Shown: one piece after another, positions 29,862 to 39,011 of the stretch
How positions within the stretch are numbered: the first letter of the stretch is position 1
How the letters are laid out: each line of letters starts with the position of its first letter
NCBI GenBank assembly: GCA_028872015.1
Contig: JAGWLO010000018.1
Coordinates: 1 to 52,496 of the forward strand
DNA: 52,496 nt
Direction: 5' to 3'
Source: Burkholderiales bacterium
GTDB lineage: Bacteria > Pseudomonadota > Gammaproteobacteria > Burkholderiales > Burkholderiaceae_C
The notes under the pieces: model-generated
Seen by the model: the letters and a program-made list of their open reading frames with translations, nothing else
The model's database searches: none
Told to the model about the DNA's origin: nothing
Translations under genes and position numbers: made by a program

Positions 29862-30695
29862 ATGAACGACGACTTGCGCGCCACGCCAGCCGACCGCGCG
29901 GAGCTGCACGACGCCCCGCGGCCGCGGCGCAAGGGCATCTACGTGCTGCCCAATGCCGTGACGCTGGCGGCACTGTTCGCCGGTTTCTACTCGATCGTGA
30001 TGGCCATGAACGCCCGCTTCGAGACGGCCGCGATCGCGATCTTCTGCGCCGCCGTGCTCGACAGCCTGGATGGGCGGATCGCGCGCATGACCAACTCGCA
30101 GAGCGCCTTCGGCGAGCAGATGGACAGCCTCTGCGACATGGTCAACTTCGGCGCCGCGCCAGCGCTCATCGTCTACGAGTGGGCGCTCAAGGGCCTGGGC
30201 AAGATGGGCTGGATCCCGGCCTTCGTCTACATCGCCGGCGCGGCACTGCGGCTGGCCCGCTTCAACACCAACATCGCCGTCGTCGACAAGCGCTTCTTCC
30301 AGGGCCTGCCCAGCCCGGCGGCGGCGGCGCTGGTGATGGGACTGATCTGGGTCATGGACGATGCCGGCTTCAAGGGCGTCTCGCACATCGAGTGGCTGTC
30401 GTGGGTGGCCTTCGGCGTCACGCTGTACGCGGGCCTGTCGATGGTGACCAACGCCCCCTTCTACAGCTTCAAGGTCGTCGGCGCCAAGCAGACCGTGCCT
30501 TTCGTCGTCATCGTCGCGATCGCGCTGGGCATCGTCCTCATCGGCCAGAACCCGCCGCTGGCCCTGTTCGGGCTGTTCTGTGCCTATGGCCTGTCGGGCT
30601 ACGGCGTGTACGCCTGGCGCAAGGCCAAGGGCCGGCCGACGAGCGTGATCGCGATCTCCACCGACGAGCCCGACGAGCAGGGGCTGCACCGGTGA
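29862..30695 (+). CDS. pssA: CDP-diacylglycerol-serine O-phosphatidyltransferase
   Basis: This 277-residue membrane enzyme makes phosphatidylserine, the precursor of phosphatidylethanolamine. The CDP-alcohol phosphotransferase motif D-G-x2-A-R-x8-G-x3-D-x3-D is exact (DGRIARMTNSQSAFGEQMDS, followed by LCD). It has multiple hydrophobic helices. The position between ilvC and leuA is common in betaproteobacteria. Start ATG 29862 is a short distance after the ilvC stop; translational coupling is possible but not shown. Confidence 0.95.
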   Translation: MNDDLRATPADRAELHDAPRPRRKGIYVLPNAVTLAALFAGFYSIVMAMNARFETAAIAIFCAAVLDSLDGRIARMTNSQSAFGEQMDSLCDMVNFGAAPALIVYEWALKGLGKMGWIPAFVYIAGAALRLARFNTNIAVVDKRFFQGLPSPAAAALVMGLIWVMDDAGFKGVSHIEWLSWVAFGVTLYAGLSMVTNAPFYSFKVVGAKQTVPFVVIVAIALGIVLIGQNPPLALFGLFCAYGLSGYGVYAWRKAKGRPTSVIAISTDEPDEQGLHR

Positions 30696-30712
30696 GGGCC
30701 AAGGTCGCGTGC

Positions 30713-30718
30713 TACATT
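30713..30718 (+). promoter_or_regulatory. Candidate -10 element directly before the leuA leader peptide
   Basis: TACATT ends 6 nt before the leader-peptide ATG at 30725. This would place transcription start at or near that ATG. No convincing -35 box is visible, so it may be only coincidence. Confidence 0.35.
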
Positions 30719-30724
30719 CCGAGC

Positions 30725-30796
30725 ATGGCGTCGATCGGTCAGCCCCTACTTTCCGCCCTGGCACTAGCCCGGCTAGGAGCCCTGCGGGTGCGCTGA
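30725..30796 (+). CDS. Leucine-rich leader peptide of leuA (attenuation control)
   Basis: This 23-codon frame starts MASIGQPLLSALAL and ends with TGA (30794-30796), 105 bp before leuA. Six of 23 residues are Leu, coded CTA, CTT, CTG, CTA, CTA and CTG. Three CTA codons are notable because leucine is otherwise almost always CTG or CTC here. A leader peptide rich in rare Leu codons just before a rho-independent terminator and leuA is the hallmark of attenuation by charged tRNA-Leu supply. No Shine-Dalgarno sequence is evident. Confidence 0.75.
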   Translation: MASIGQPLLSALALARLGALRVR

Positions 30797-30822
30797 TCGT
30801 CTTCGTCCCTTCTCCCGATCAA

Positions 30823-30860
30823 CGGCCCGCCAGCGCAATGCAGCGGGCCGCTTTTCTTTT
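30823..30860 (+). terminator. Attenuator (rho-independent terminator) upstream of leuA
   Basis: CGGCCCGC (30823-30830) and GCGGGCCG (30843-30850) form an exact 8-bp GC stem with a 12-nt loop, followed by CTTTTCTTTT (30851-30860). It lies after the leader-peptide stop and 41 bp before leuA. GCGGG at 30784-30788, inside the leader peptide, can pair with CCCGC at 30826-30830, which would break the terminator. That is the expected antiterminator. A further small stem TGATCG/CGATCA (30794-30799 with 30816-30821) lies between. Confidence 0.8.
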
Positions 30861-30901
30861 CCGACGCTGCTTGCGACCCCTCCACCGCAAAGGTACCGAC
30901 C

Positions 30902-32443
30902 ATGTCCGACAAGCTCATCATCTTCGACACCACCTTGCGCGACGGCGAGCAGTCGCCCGGCGCCTCGATGACGCGCGAGGAGAAGCTGCGCATCGCGCGC
31001 CAGCTCGAGCGGCTGCGCGTGGACGTGATCGAGGCCGGCTTCGCGGCCTCGAGCCACGGCGACTTCGAGGCCGTCAAGGCGATCGCCGCGGCGGTGCGCG
31101 AGTCGGTCATCTGTTCGCTCTCGCGGGCGAACGACCGCGACATCGCCCGCTCGGCCGAGGCGCTGAAAGGCGCGGCACGGGCGCGCATCCACACCTTCAT
31201 CGCGACCTCGCCCCTGCACATGGAGAAGAAGCTGCGCATGACGCCGCAGCAGGTGCATGAGCAGGCCCGGCAGGCCGTGCGGTATGCACGCAATCTGTGC
31301 GGCGACATCGAGTTCTCGCCCGAGGACGGCTACCGCAGCGAGCCCGATTTCCTGTGCCGCGTGCTCGAGACCGTGATCGACGAGGGCGCCACGACGATCA
31401 ACATCCCCGACACCGTGGGCTACGCGATCCCCGAGCTCTATGGCCAGTTCATCCTCGATCTGCGCCGGCGCGTGCCCAACAGCGACAAGGCGGTGTGGAG
31501 CGTGCATTGCCACAACGACCTGGGCATGGCGGTGGCGAACTCGTTGGCGGGCGTGATGATCGGCGGCGCGCGCCAGATCGAGTGCACGATCAACGGCCTG
31601 GGCGAGCGCGCCGGCAACTGCTCGCTCGAAGAGGTCGTGATGGCGGTGCGCACGCGGCGCGACTACTTCAAGCTCGAGCTGGGCATCGACGCGACGCAGA
31701 TCGTGCCGGCGTCCCGCATGGTCAGCCAGACCACCGGTTTCGTCGTGCAGCCGAACAAGGCCGTGGTGGGCGCCAACGCCTTCGCCCATGCCAGTGGCAT
31801 CCACCAGGACGGCGTGCTGAAGGCGCGCGACACCTACGAAATCATGCGCGCCGAAGACGTGGGCTGGGCCACGAACAAGATCGTGCTGGGCAAGCTCAGC
31901 GGCCGCAACGCCTTCAAGCAGCGCCTGCAGGAGCTGGGCATCGACCTCGACAGCGAGGGCGAGATCAACGCGGCCTTCGCCCGCTTCAAGGACCTGGCCG
32001 ACCGCAAGAGCGAGATCTTCGACGAGGACATCATCGCGCTGGTCAGCGATGAAAGCGTGACGCCGGAGCACGAGCATTACCGGCTGCTCTCGCTGGCCCA
32101 GCATTCCGAGACCGGCGAGCGGCCGCAGGCCCGCGTGTCGTTCGCCGCCGGCGCGCTCGAGCACCAGGTCGAGAGCGATGGCAACGGGCCGGTGGACGCC
32201 AGCCTGAAGGCGATCGAGTCGCGAGTGAAAAGTGGCGCGGAAATGGTGCTCTACTCGGTGAGCGCCATCACCTCGGGCAGCACAGAATCTCAAGGCGAGG
32301 TGACCGTCCGCCTGCAGCATGGTGGACGGGTCGTCAACGGCGTCGGCGCCGACCCCGACATCGTCGTGGCATCGGCCAAAGCCTATCTCTCGGCGTTGAA
32401 CAAGTTGCACAGCAAGGCCGAACGGGTGGCCGCCCAGGGCTGA
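30902..32443 (+). CDS. leuA: 2-isopropylmalate synthase
   Basis: This 513-residue enzyme condenses acetyl-CoA and 2-oxoisovalerate, the first committed step of leucine synthesis. The catalytic N-terminus [20 protein letters not shown] and the metal and substrate segments ([56 protein letters not shown]) are present. The C-terminal regulatory domain for leucine feedback follows from about residue 390. It is preceded by a leader peptide and terminator, implying leucine-responsive attenuation. Confidence 0.97.
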   Translation: MSDKLIIFDTTLRDGEQSPGASMTREEKLRIARQLERLRVDVIEAGFAASSHGDFEAVKAIAAAVRESVICSLSRANDRDIARSAEALKGAARARIHTFIATSPLHMEKKLRMTPQQVHEQARQAVRYARNLCGDIEFSPEDGYRSEPDFLCRVLETVIDEGATTINIPDTVGYAIPELYGQFILDLRRRVPNSDKAVWSVHCHNDLGMAVANSLAGVMIGGARQIECTINGLGERAGNCSLEEVVMAVRTRRDYFKLELGIDATQIVPASRMVSQTTGFVVQPNKAVVGANAFAHASGIHQDGVLKARDTYEIMRAEDVGWATNKIVLGKLSGRNAFKQRLQELGIDLDSEGEINAAFARFKDLADRKSEIFDEDIIALVSDESVTPEHEHYRLLSLAQHSETGERPQARVSFAAGALEHQVESDGNGPVDASLKAIESRVKSGAEMVLYSVSAITSGSTESQGEVTVRLQHGGRVVNGVGADPDIVVASAKAYLSALNKLHSKAERVAAQG

Positions 32444-32475
32444 TTCCAGAGCGCTGCTTCCCGTTCAGTGAACGA

Positions 32476-32522
32476 GGCACTTGAGGAAGCGAGCGCAAGC
32501 GATTGATCTTGTGCCTGTTTTT
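32476..32522 (+). terminator. Possible terminator after leuA
   Basis: GGCAC (32476-32480) and GTGCC (32511-32515) can close a stem around an internal segment with further partial pairing, followed by TGTTTTT (32516-32522). It sits 33 bp after the leuA stop. The inner structure is irregular, so termination strength is uncertain. Confidence 0.4.
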
Positions 32523-32570
32523 CGGGTGCCATACACTTGAGAGACTGATCTGGGCATGGGGTAACGAGCG

Positions 32571-33674
32571 GTGAAGAACAAACGGCTTGGGTTGAAGGGC
32601 CTGCTCGCGGCAGTGCTGGTGATGGGGGCGACGGGTGTGTGCGTCGGCGTTGCGCAGGCCGCCGAGGCCAGCACCACCGAGGCGACGACCCCGGCGCCAG
32701 CGGCGGCCAAGCCCAAGCCCGAGGCCAAGCCGGCGCGGCACGCCGTGCGGCATGTTGCCAAGCGTGCGTCGCACGTGACCCCCAAGCGGCGCGTGCGGAC
32801 CGCCTCGACGCACCACATCAAGCGGCTGAAAACCGCCGCGGTGGCCGAGCCGGCCAGCGCGTCGATGGGCCATCTGTACGGCTTGCAGAAGACCGGTGAT
32901 GCGCTCGACCTCAAGTCCAGCGTCGCGCTGGTGGTGGACCAGGACACGAACGAGGTGCTGTTGAGCAAGAACCCGCAGGCGGTGCTGCCCATCGCGTCCA
33001 TCACCAAGCTCATGACGGCGCTGGTGGTCACGGAAGCTCACCTGCCGATGGACGAGCCGCTGACGGTCACCGAAGACGATGTGCGCGCCACCGCCGGCAA
33101 CCGTTCCCGCCTGAGCCTGGGCACGCGGCTGACGCGCGGCGAGATGCTGCATCTGGCCCTGATGTCTTCTGAGAACCGCGCCGCGCACGTGCTGGGGCGC
33201 ACCTACCCCGGCGGCATGGACGTGTTCGTCGAGAAGATGAACGCGAAGGCGCACCAGCTGGGCATGGAAGACACGCACTACGTCGAGCCCACCGGCCTGT
33301 CCAGCAGCAACCAATCGAGTGCCGAAGACCTGACCCGGCTCGTGCGCGCGGCCTACCAGCATCCCATCATCCGCGAGCTGTCCACCTCGACCGAGGCCGT
33401 GGTGCCGTTGGGCCGGCGGCAGGTCGAGTTCCACAGCACCAACGGCCTGCTGCGCGACCCGCAGTGGGACATCGGGCTGCAGAAGACCGGCTACATCTCG
33501 GCCGCCGGGCATTGCCTGATCATGCAGGCCAAGCTCGCCGGCCGCCACCTGATCATGGTGCTGCTCGACTCGGCCGGTCGCTATTCGCGCATCGGTGATG
33601 CCGAGCGCATCCGAAAGTGGCTGGATTCCTCGTCGGCCCTGCTGCCGACGGCGGCCGCGCACCAGGCGCAATAG
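32571..33674 (+). CDS. pbpG: D-alanyl-D-alanine endopeptidase, PBP7-like (S11 peptidase)
   Basis: This 367-residue periplasmic serine peptidase of family S11 cleaves peptidoglycan cross-links or D-Ala. All three catalytic motifs are visible: S143-I-T-K146, S200-E-N202 and K305-T-G307. A signal peptide (GLKGLLAAVLVMGATGVCVG, then VAQA) precedes a roughly 70-residue Ala/Pro/Lys/Arg linker (VAKRASHVTPKRRVR) that may bind the anionic cell wall. It starts with GTG at 32571. It is convergent with the IclR gene. A DacA-type carboxypeptidase role is possible, though the shortened C-terminus favours PBP7. Confidence 0.88.
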   Translation: MKNKRLGLKGLLAAVLVMGATGVCVGVAQAAEASTTEATTPAPAAAKPKPEAKPARHAVRHVAKRASHVTPKRRVRTASTHHIKRLKTAAVAEPASASMGHLYGLQKTGDALDLKSSVALVVDQDTNEVLLSKNPQAVLPIASITKLMTALVVTEAHLPMDEPLTVTEDDVRATAGNRSRLSLGTRLTRGEMLHLALMSSENRAAHVLGRTYPGGMDVFVEKMNAKAHQLGMEDTHYVEPTGLSSSNQSSAEDLTRLVRAAYQHPIIRELSTSTEAVVPLGRRQVEFHSTNGLLRDPQWDIGLQKTGYISAAGHCLIMQAKLAGRHLIMVLLDSAGRYSRIGDAERIRKWLDSSSALLPTAAAHQAQ

Positions 33675-33699
33675 CACCTGCGCACGCGCCCCGGGCCGC

Positions 33700-34500
33700 T
33701 CAGGTGCGGAAGCCGAGCGCGCCCGAGATCTGGGCGGCGGTCTGCTTGACCCGCTCCAGCCATCCCTCCTCCAGCCGGTCGGCGGGCGCCGACACCGACA
33801 GCCCCGCCAGCAGCTTGCCCTGGTCGTCGAAGATGCCGGCGGCCATGCAGCGCACGCCCAGTTCGAGTTCTTCGTCGTCGCGCGCAGAGCCCTGCTGCCG
33901 CACATGCGCCAGCTCGCGCTCGAGCCGCGCCAGATCGGTGATGCTGTTGCGGGTGTGGCCGGTGAGCCCCGTGCGGGTGGCGTAGCTGCGCACGCGGGCG
34001 GGGTCGTCGTGGGCGAGAAACAGCTTGCCCACCGAGGTCAGGTGCAGCGGCGCCCGGCCGCCGATGGCCCGCACGACCTGCATGCCCGAGCGCTCGCTGT
34101 ACGCACGTTCGATGTACACGATCTCGTCGCCCTGGCGCATCGACAGGCTCACCGGCTGGTGCGTGAGCTTGTGCAGTTCGCGCATCGGCGCCAGCGCGGC
34201 GTCACGCACGTCCAGCCGCGCCTTGACCAGGTTGCCCAGTTCCAGCAGCCGCATGCCCAGCCGGTAGCTGCCGGCCTGCGGGCGGTCGACGTAGCGGCCG
34301 ATGGCCAGGTCGTTGAGGATGCGGTGCGCGGTGGACGGGTGCAGCCCCGTGCGCTCGCTGATTTCCTTCAGCGACACCGGCTCGGGCTGCGCGGCCAGCA
34401 ACTCCAGCAACGCGAACGTGCGCTCGAGCACCTGGATCGTGGGGGCGCGCGGCACGGGGCGGGTCATGGGGGTGTCTGGAGACAAGCCCTCATTTTGCAT
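33700..34500 (-). CDS. IclR-family transcriptional regulator
   Basis: This 266-residue regulator has the N-terminal winged helix of the IclR family (VLERTFALLELLAAQPEPVS, then LKEISERTGLHPSTAHRILN), followed by the ligand-binding domain with GRAPLHLTSVGKLFLAHD and the C-terminal SVSAPADRLEEGWLERV. The start at 34500 overlaps the hpnE stop by 11 nt; ATG 34467 is an equally likely start. It lies downstream of the squalene genes on the same strand. The effector and target genes are unknown. Confidence 0.9.
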   Translation of the reverse strand: MQNEGLSPDTPMTRPVPRAPTIQVLERTFALLELLAAQPEPVSLKEISERTGLHPSTAHRILNDLAIGRYVDRPQAGSYRLGMRLLELGNLVKARLDVRDAALAPMRELHKLTHQPVSLSMRQGDEIVYIERAYSERSGMQVVRAIGGRAPLHLTSVGKLFLAHDDPARVRSYATRTGLTGHTRNSITDLARLERELAHVRQQGSARDDEELELGVRCMAAGIFDDQGKLLAGLSVSAPADRLEEGWLERVKQTAAQISGALGFRT

Positions 34501-35782
34501 CGCGGAAGCTTCCGCTGCATGCCGAAAGGGCGGCGGCCCGTTCGCCGGCGCGCACCGCGCCTTCCAGCGTCGCCGGGTAGGGGCCCGCCACGTAGTCGCC
34601 GGCGGCTGTGAGCCCGGGCCCGATCTCGGCCGGCGGCCGGTCCAGCCCGGGCACGCAGCGGAACGTGGCGCGCTTCTCGGCCAGGGCGCGCAGCACCGAC
34701 GGCGCAGCGGGCCAGGTGCCGGCGGGAAAGGCCACCACCGCCTGGTGCAGCACCGCCTGCGCGGTGGCGCCGAGGCCGGCGTCGACCCAGCGTTGCGCGC
34801 CGCTGACGACGAATGCGAAGACGCCGGGCGTGGCGCCCAGCGCGCCGTGGTCGAAGGCGAACTGCGCGGGCGCCTGCGGCCCCTCGATCAGGGCCGTCAT
34901 CGGCGCGGGCAGGCGTGCACCCGGGCCGCGCAGGTAGACCGTGACGATGGGCTCGTAGCGCAGGGCCTGGGCGCGTGCCGCCCAGGCCGGCGCCAGCGGC
35001 GCGGTCAGCCGCGCGGCCTCGGCCGCAGGACAGGCCAGGATCGCGCGGTCGAATCGCTCGCCATCGAGTTGCCAGCCCGTGCCGTCGCGGCGGAGCGCCA
35101 TGACCCGGCTCGACAGCCGCAACCCGACTCCCGCTGCGAGCAGCCAGCGCTGCGCCGGCAAGGGCAGCAAATCGGCCAGCGGGCGGCGCGGCAGCAGCAG
35201 GTCGGCTGCGCCGCGGCCACCGAACAGCGCGTCGCGCAGCACCCGCAGGAGCATGGCGGCGCTGGCGTCGCGGGCCGGCGTGTTCAGCGCCGCCACGCAC
35301 AGGGGCTCGATCAGCAGCGCGCGCACTGCAGGTGCCAGCCCGTGGCACAGGCGGTCCACCGTCCACGCCGGCGGGCAGCGAAAGCCGGCTGCGGCCCAGC
35401 CCGCCACGGCCCGCAGCAGCGAGGCCTTGTCGCGCAGCGTCCAGCCGCGGCAGCCCGCCACGCCGCGCGCGAACGCCAGCCAGGCCGGCCCCGCGGGCAG
35501 GCGCAACCCGCGTCCGTCGGGGTAGCCCAGGGACAGCGGCTGGCGCAGGAGCAGTCGCTCGGGCTCGGCGCCGACGGTGCGCATCAGCGCCAGCGTCCGC
35601 GTGTAGGCGCCGATGAGAATGTGCTGGCCGTTGTCGAGCGTCAGGCCGTCGACCTCGACCCCACGGGCACGGCCACCGAGTTGCGGCGCCATCTCGAACA
35701 GCGTCACGCGGCACCCCGCCTCGGTCGCGCGCACGGCGGCCGCCAGGCCGGCCCAGCCGCCACCGACGACGGCCAGCTTCAT
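34490..35782 (-). CDS. hpnE: Hydroxysqualene dehydroxylase
   Basis: This 430-residue FAD-dependent amine-oxidase-fold enzyme converts hydroxysqualene to squalene. The FAD-binding N-terminus MKLAVVGGGWAGLAAAVRAT and the second conserved segment LGGRARGVEVDGLTLDNGQH are present, and GPYPATLEGAVRAGERAAAL near the C-terminus fits the FAD fold. It follows hpnD with a 4-nt overlap (ATGA). With HpnC and HpnD it forms the three-step bacterial squalene route from farnesyl diphosphate. No squalene-hopene cyclase is in the window. Confidence 0.93.
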   Translation of the reverse strand: MKLAVVGGGWAGLAAAVRATEAGCRVTLFEMAPQLGGRARGVEVDGLTLDNGQHILIGAYTRTLALMRTVGAEPERLLLRQPLSLGYPDGRGLRLPAGPAWLAFARGVAGCRGWTLRDKASLLRAVAGWAAAGFRCPPAWTVDRLCHGLAPAVRALLIEPLCVAALNTPARDASAAMLLRVLRDALFGGRGAADLLLPRRPLADLLPLPAQRWLLAAGVGLRLSSRVMALRRDGTGWQLDGERFDRAILACPAAEAARLTAPLAPAWAARAQALRYEPIVTVYLRGPGARLPAPMTALIEGPQAPAQFAFDHGALGATPGVFAFVVSGAQRWVDAGLGATAQAVLHQAVVAFPAGTWPAAPSVLRALAEKRATFRCVPGLDRPPAEIGPGLTAAGDYVAGPYPATLEGAVRAGERAAALSACSGSFRDAK

Positions 35783-36630
35783 TGCCCGCGCAGATGCGTG
35801 CGGGTGGCGATCCACAGCTTGCGCAGGGGCGTCAGCGAAGTACGTTGATGCAGCACCTGGAAGCCCTGGCCCTCGATCTCGCGCAGCAGCGTGCGGTAGA
35901 TGTTGGCCATCATCAGGCCCGGCTTCTGCGCCGCGCGGTCGGCATCGGGCAGCGATCGCAGCGCCGCGTCGAACGTGGCGTGCGCGCGCTCGGCCTGGAA
36001 GCGCATCAGCGCATCGAAACGCGGGCTGTAGCCCCAGGGCGGCTCGCGCCGCAGCAGCTCCTGCGCCTTGACCTCGAAGCGTTGCAACTCCGACAGCGGC
36101 AGGTAGATGCGGCCCCGGCGCGCGTCGTCGCCGACGTCGCGAATGATGTTGGTGAGCTGCATCGCCAGGCCGAGCCGGTGCGCGTAGCCGACCGTGGCCT
36201 CGGCACTGCGGCCGAAGATGTTGGCGGCCACCTCGCCCACCACCCCGGCCACCAGGTGGCAGTAGCGCTGCAGCGCCGGGAAGTCGAGAAAGCGCGTCTG
36301 CTCCAGATCCGTCTGGCAACCCTCCACCACGGCCAGCAGGTGCTCGCGCCGGATGCCGAAGTCGGGCGCCAGAGGCAGCAGCGCCTGCATCACGGGATGG
36401 CTGGGCCGGCCATCGAAGGCCTGCGCGATCTCGCCCCGCCACCACGCCAGCTTGGTGGCCGCCACGCCGGGGTCGGACACCTCGTCCACCACGTCGTCGA
36501 CCTCGCGGCAGAAGGCGTAGAAGGCCGTGATCGCCGCGCGCCGCGCCGGCGGCAGGAACAGGAAGGCGTAGTAGAACGACGATCCGCTGCGCGCGGCCTT
36601 GTCCTGCACGTACTGCTGGGGGGTCATCAC
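35779..36630 (-). CDS. hpnD: Presqualene diphosphate synthase
   Basis: This 283-residue trans-prenyltransferase joins two farnesyl diphosphates to presqualene diphosphate. Both Asp-rich metal sites are visible: AFCREVDDVVDEVSDPG and LTNIIRDVGDDARRGRIYLP. FLFLPPARRAAITAFYAF is the usual N-terminal segment. It overlaps both neighbours by 4 nt (hpnC stop/hpnD start and hpnD stop/hpnE start). Of the two tandem synthase-like genes this one has the HpnD-type features; the assignment to HpnD rather than HpnC follows gene order and the N-terminus MTPQQYVQDKAARSGSSFYY. Confidence 0.93.
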   Translation of the reverse strand: MMTPQQYVQDKAARSGSSFYYAFLFLPPARRAAITAFYAFCREVDDVVDEVSDPGVAATKLAWWRGEIAQAFDGRPSHPVMQALLPLAPDFGIRREHLLAVVEGCQTDLEQTRFLDFPALQRYCHLVAGVVGEVAANIFGRSAEATVGYAHRLGLAMQLTNIIRDVGDDARRGRIYLPLSELQRFEVKAQELLRREPPWGYSPRFDALMRFQAERAHATFDAALRSLPDADRAAQKPGLMMANIYRTLLREIEGQGFQVLHQRTSLTPLRKLWIATRTHLRGQ

Positions 36631-37457
36631 GCTGCGCGCCGCATCCGCAGCGCCCGCACCAGCATCACCGGCCCGTCGACGGCGGCAAGGGTCGGGCGGT
36701 GCGTCAAGGCGGCGTGGTCCATGCGTTCGATTCTGTCAAGAATGCGCAGCCCGCCCTGCACGACGAGGCGCAGCTCCCAGCCGGCGCGGCCGGGGATGTG
36801 CAGCGCCAGCGGGGCGCCGCTGTCCATCAGGCCACGCGCCCAGTCGCACAGCGCCTGCACCAGCGCCCGCAGCGCCGGCGAGTCGGCGCCGGGGGCCAGG
36901 TCGGTGCGCTGCAGGCCGTGCGCCTGCAGATCGGCGTCCGGCACATAGTGGCGACCGCGCGCCAGGTCGGGCTGCAGGTCCTGCCAGAAGTTGATCAGCT
37001 GCAGCGCGCTGCAGATGGCGTCGGCACGTCGCAGCGACGCGTCGTCGTCGATGCCATACAGGTGCAGCAGCAGGCGGCCGACGGGGTTGGCCGAGCGGCG
37101 GCAGTAGTCGAGCAGGGCCGCGCGATCGCGGTAGACCGGATTGCGGGCGTCCTGCTCGAAGGCGTCGAGCAGGTCTTCCAGCAGCGGGCCGGGCAGCCGG
37201 TGGCGCGCGGCGGCCTCGCGCAGGGGATGGAAGACGGCGGCCCAGCGCGGGCCGGCAGCGCGGCCCTGCAGCACGGCCCGCAGGTCGGCGCGGTAGGCAG
37301 CCAGGTCGGCCAGCCGCTGCGCCGGCGACGCGGCGCCCTCGTCGGCGATGTCGTCGGCGGTGCGGGCGAAGTGGTAGATCGCCGCCACCGCGGGCCGCAA
37401 GGCCGGCGGACACAGCACCGAGGCGACCGGAAAGTTCTCGTAATGGCCCACGCTCAC
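36627..37457 (-). CDS. hpnC: Hydroxysqualene synthase
   Basis: This protein of about 276 residues converts presqualene diphosphate to hydroxysqualene. Asp-rich segments FARTADDIADEG and LQLINFWQDLQPDLARGRHYV are present, and the N-terminus GHYENFPVASVLCPPALRPA is typical of HpnC. No ATG is available; GTG 37457 is chosen, with GTG 37451 and GTG 37499 as alternatives. It is the first gene of hpnC-hpnD-hpnE and is divergent from tRNA-Leu. It probably supplies squalene for hopanoids or similar lipids. Confidence 0.92.
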   Translation of the reverse strand: MSVGHYENFPVASVLCPPALRPAVAAIYHFARTADDIADEGAASPAQRLADLAAYRADLRAVLQGRAAGPRWAAVFHPLREAAARHRLPGPLLEDLLDAFEQDARNPVYRDRAALLDYCRRSANPVGRLLLHLYGIDDDASLRRADAICSALQLINFWQDLQPDLARGRHYVPDADLQAHGLQRTDLAPGADSPALRALVQALCDWARGLMDSGAPLALHIPGRAGWELRLVVQGGLRILDRIERMDHAALTHRPTLAAVDGPVMLVRALRMRRAA

Positions 37458-37515
37458 GGCCGCGATTCTCGGCCAAGGCGGTGGCGGGGCCCGCGGCACG
37501 CGTTTGGCGGCAGGC

Positions 37516-37521
37516 TAAAAT
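37516..37521 (+). promoter_or_regulatory. Candidate -10 element of tRNA-Leu(UAG)
   Basis: TAAAAT lies 31 bp upstream of the mature tRNA 5' end, in the gap divergent from hpnC. No clear -35 box is seen at the usual spacing. Confidence 0.35.
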
Positions 37522-37552
37522 CGCGGGTTCGCCGTCGTCCGGCAAACCACCT

Positions 37553-37639
37553 GCGCGGGTGGCGAAATTGGTAGACGCACCAGGTTTAGGTCCTGACGCC
37601 TTCACCGGCGTGCCGGTTCGAGTCCGGCCCCGCGCACCA
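37553..37639 (+). tRNA. tRNA-Leu(UAG)
   Basis: An 87-nt class II tRNA with acceptor stem GCGCGGG (37553-37559) and CCCGCGC (37629-37635), discriminator A and encoded CCA (37637-37639). The anticodon loop TTTAGGT carries anticodon TAG, and GGTTCGAGTCC is the T-arm. The long variable arm fits leucine. This tRNA reads CTA, the rare codon used three times in the leuA leader peptide. Confidence 0.97.
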
Positions 37640-37683
37640 GGCCCCCATTCCCGCTTTTGCATCCACCGCACCCAAGAGACATC

Positions 37684-38994
37684 ATGGCCGTCACCGTCGA
37701 AACCCTGGACAAGCTCGAGCGCCGCATCACCCTCACGCTGGCCGCCGAAACCATCAACGGCGAGGTCGAGTCGCGCCTGAAGCGGCTGTCGCGCACCGTC
37801 AAGGCCGACGGCTTCCGCCCCGGCAAGGTGCCGATGAGCGTGGTGGCGCAGCGCTACGGCTACTCGGTGCAGTACGAGGTGGTGAACGACCGCGTCGGCC
37901 AGGCCTTCAACGAGGCCACCAACGAAGCCAAGCTGCGCGTGGCCGGGGCACCGAAGATCACGCAGAAGGACGAGGCGCCGGCGGGCCAGATGGCCTTCGA
38001 TGCCACCTTCGAGGTGTACCCCGAGGTGACGCTGGGTGACCTGTCGGCCGCCGAGGTCGAGCGCGTGGGCACCGAGGTGACCGAGGCCGCGATCGACCGC
38101 ACGATCGAGATCCTGCGCAAGCAGCGCCGCACTTTCGGCTTGCGGGCCAAGGACGAGGGCGCGGTCGAAGGCGACCGCGTGACGATCGACTTCGAAGGCA
38201 AGATCGACGGCGAGCCGTTCGCCGGTGGCAAGGCGGAGGCCTTCCAGTTCATCATCGGCGAAGGCCAGATGCTCGAGCAGTTCGACCAGGCCGTGCGCGG
38301 CATGAAGGCGGGCCAGAGCAAGACCTTCCCGCTGCAGTTCCCGGCCGACTACAACGGCAAGGACGTGGCGGGCAAGGAAGCCGACTTCCTGGTGACCGTG
38401 AGCAAGATCGAGGTGCAGAACCTGCCGGCCGTGGACGATGTGCTGGCCAAGGCGCTGGGCATCGCGGAAGGCACGGTTGAGGCGCTGCGCGCCGACGTGA
38501 AGAAGAACCTCGAGCGCGAGGTCAAGTTCCGGGTCCAGGCGCGGAACAAGGCGGCGGTGATGGACGCCCTGAGCCGGGTGGCCGAGCTCGAGCTGCCGAA
38601 GGCGCTCGTGGCCAACGAGTCCGAGCGCCTGATCCAGAACGCGCGCGCCGACCTCAAGCAGCGCGGCGTGAAGGACGCCGAGTCGGTGTCGCTGCCGGCC
38701 GAGATCTTCCGGCCGCAGGCCGAGCGCCGCGTCCGCCTGGGCCTGGTGGTGGCCGAACTGGTGCGCACGCACGGCCTGCAGGCCCGGCCCGAGCAGCTGC
38801 AGGCGCACATCGAAGAGTTGAGCCAGAGCTACGAGAAGCCGGCCGAGGTGATGCGCTGGTACCTGGGCGACCGCCAGCGCATGGCCGACGTCGAAGCCGT
38901 GGTGATCGAGAACAACGTGACCGAGTTCGTGCTGAGCCGGGTCAAGGTCATCGACAAGATGCTACCGTTCGACGAACTGATGAGCGCGTCCTGA
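37684..38994 (+). CDS. tig: Trigger factor
   Basis: This 436-residue ribosome-bound chaperone and peptidyl-prolyl isomerase helps nascent proteins fold. The ribosome-docking loop [12 protein letters not shown] is near residues 43-54. The FKBP-type PPIase domain follows at about 150-245 ([40 protein letters not shown]), and the helical arms end [16 protein letters not shown] 37684 gives the family N-terminus [15 protein letters not shown]. It starts the usual tig-clpP-clpX-lon cluster. Confidence 0.97.
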   Translation: MAVTVETLDKLERRITLTLAAETINGEVESRLKRLSRTVKADGFRPGKVPMSVVAQRYGYSVQYEVVNDRVGQAFNEATNEAKLRVAGAPKITQKDEAPAGQMAFDATFEVYPEVTLGDLSAAEVERVGTEVTEAAIDRTIEILRKQRRTFGLRAKDEGAVEGDRVTIDFEGKIDGEPFAGGKAEAFQFIIGEGQMLEQFDQAVRGMKAGQSKTFPLQFPADYNGKDVAGKEADFLVTVSKIEVQNLPAVDDVLAKALGIAEGTVEALRADVKKNLEREVKFRVQARNKAAVMDALSRVAELELPKALVANESERLIQNARADLKQRGVKDAESVSLPAEIFRPQAERRVRLGLVVAELVRTHGLQARPEQLQAHIEELSQSYEKPAEVMRWYLGDRQRMADVEAVVIENNVTEFVLSRVKVIDKMLPFDELMSAS

Positions 38995-39011
38995 TGCGCG
39001 AGGAGCCGGCG

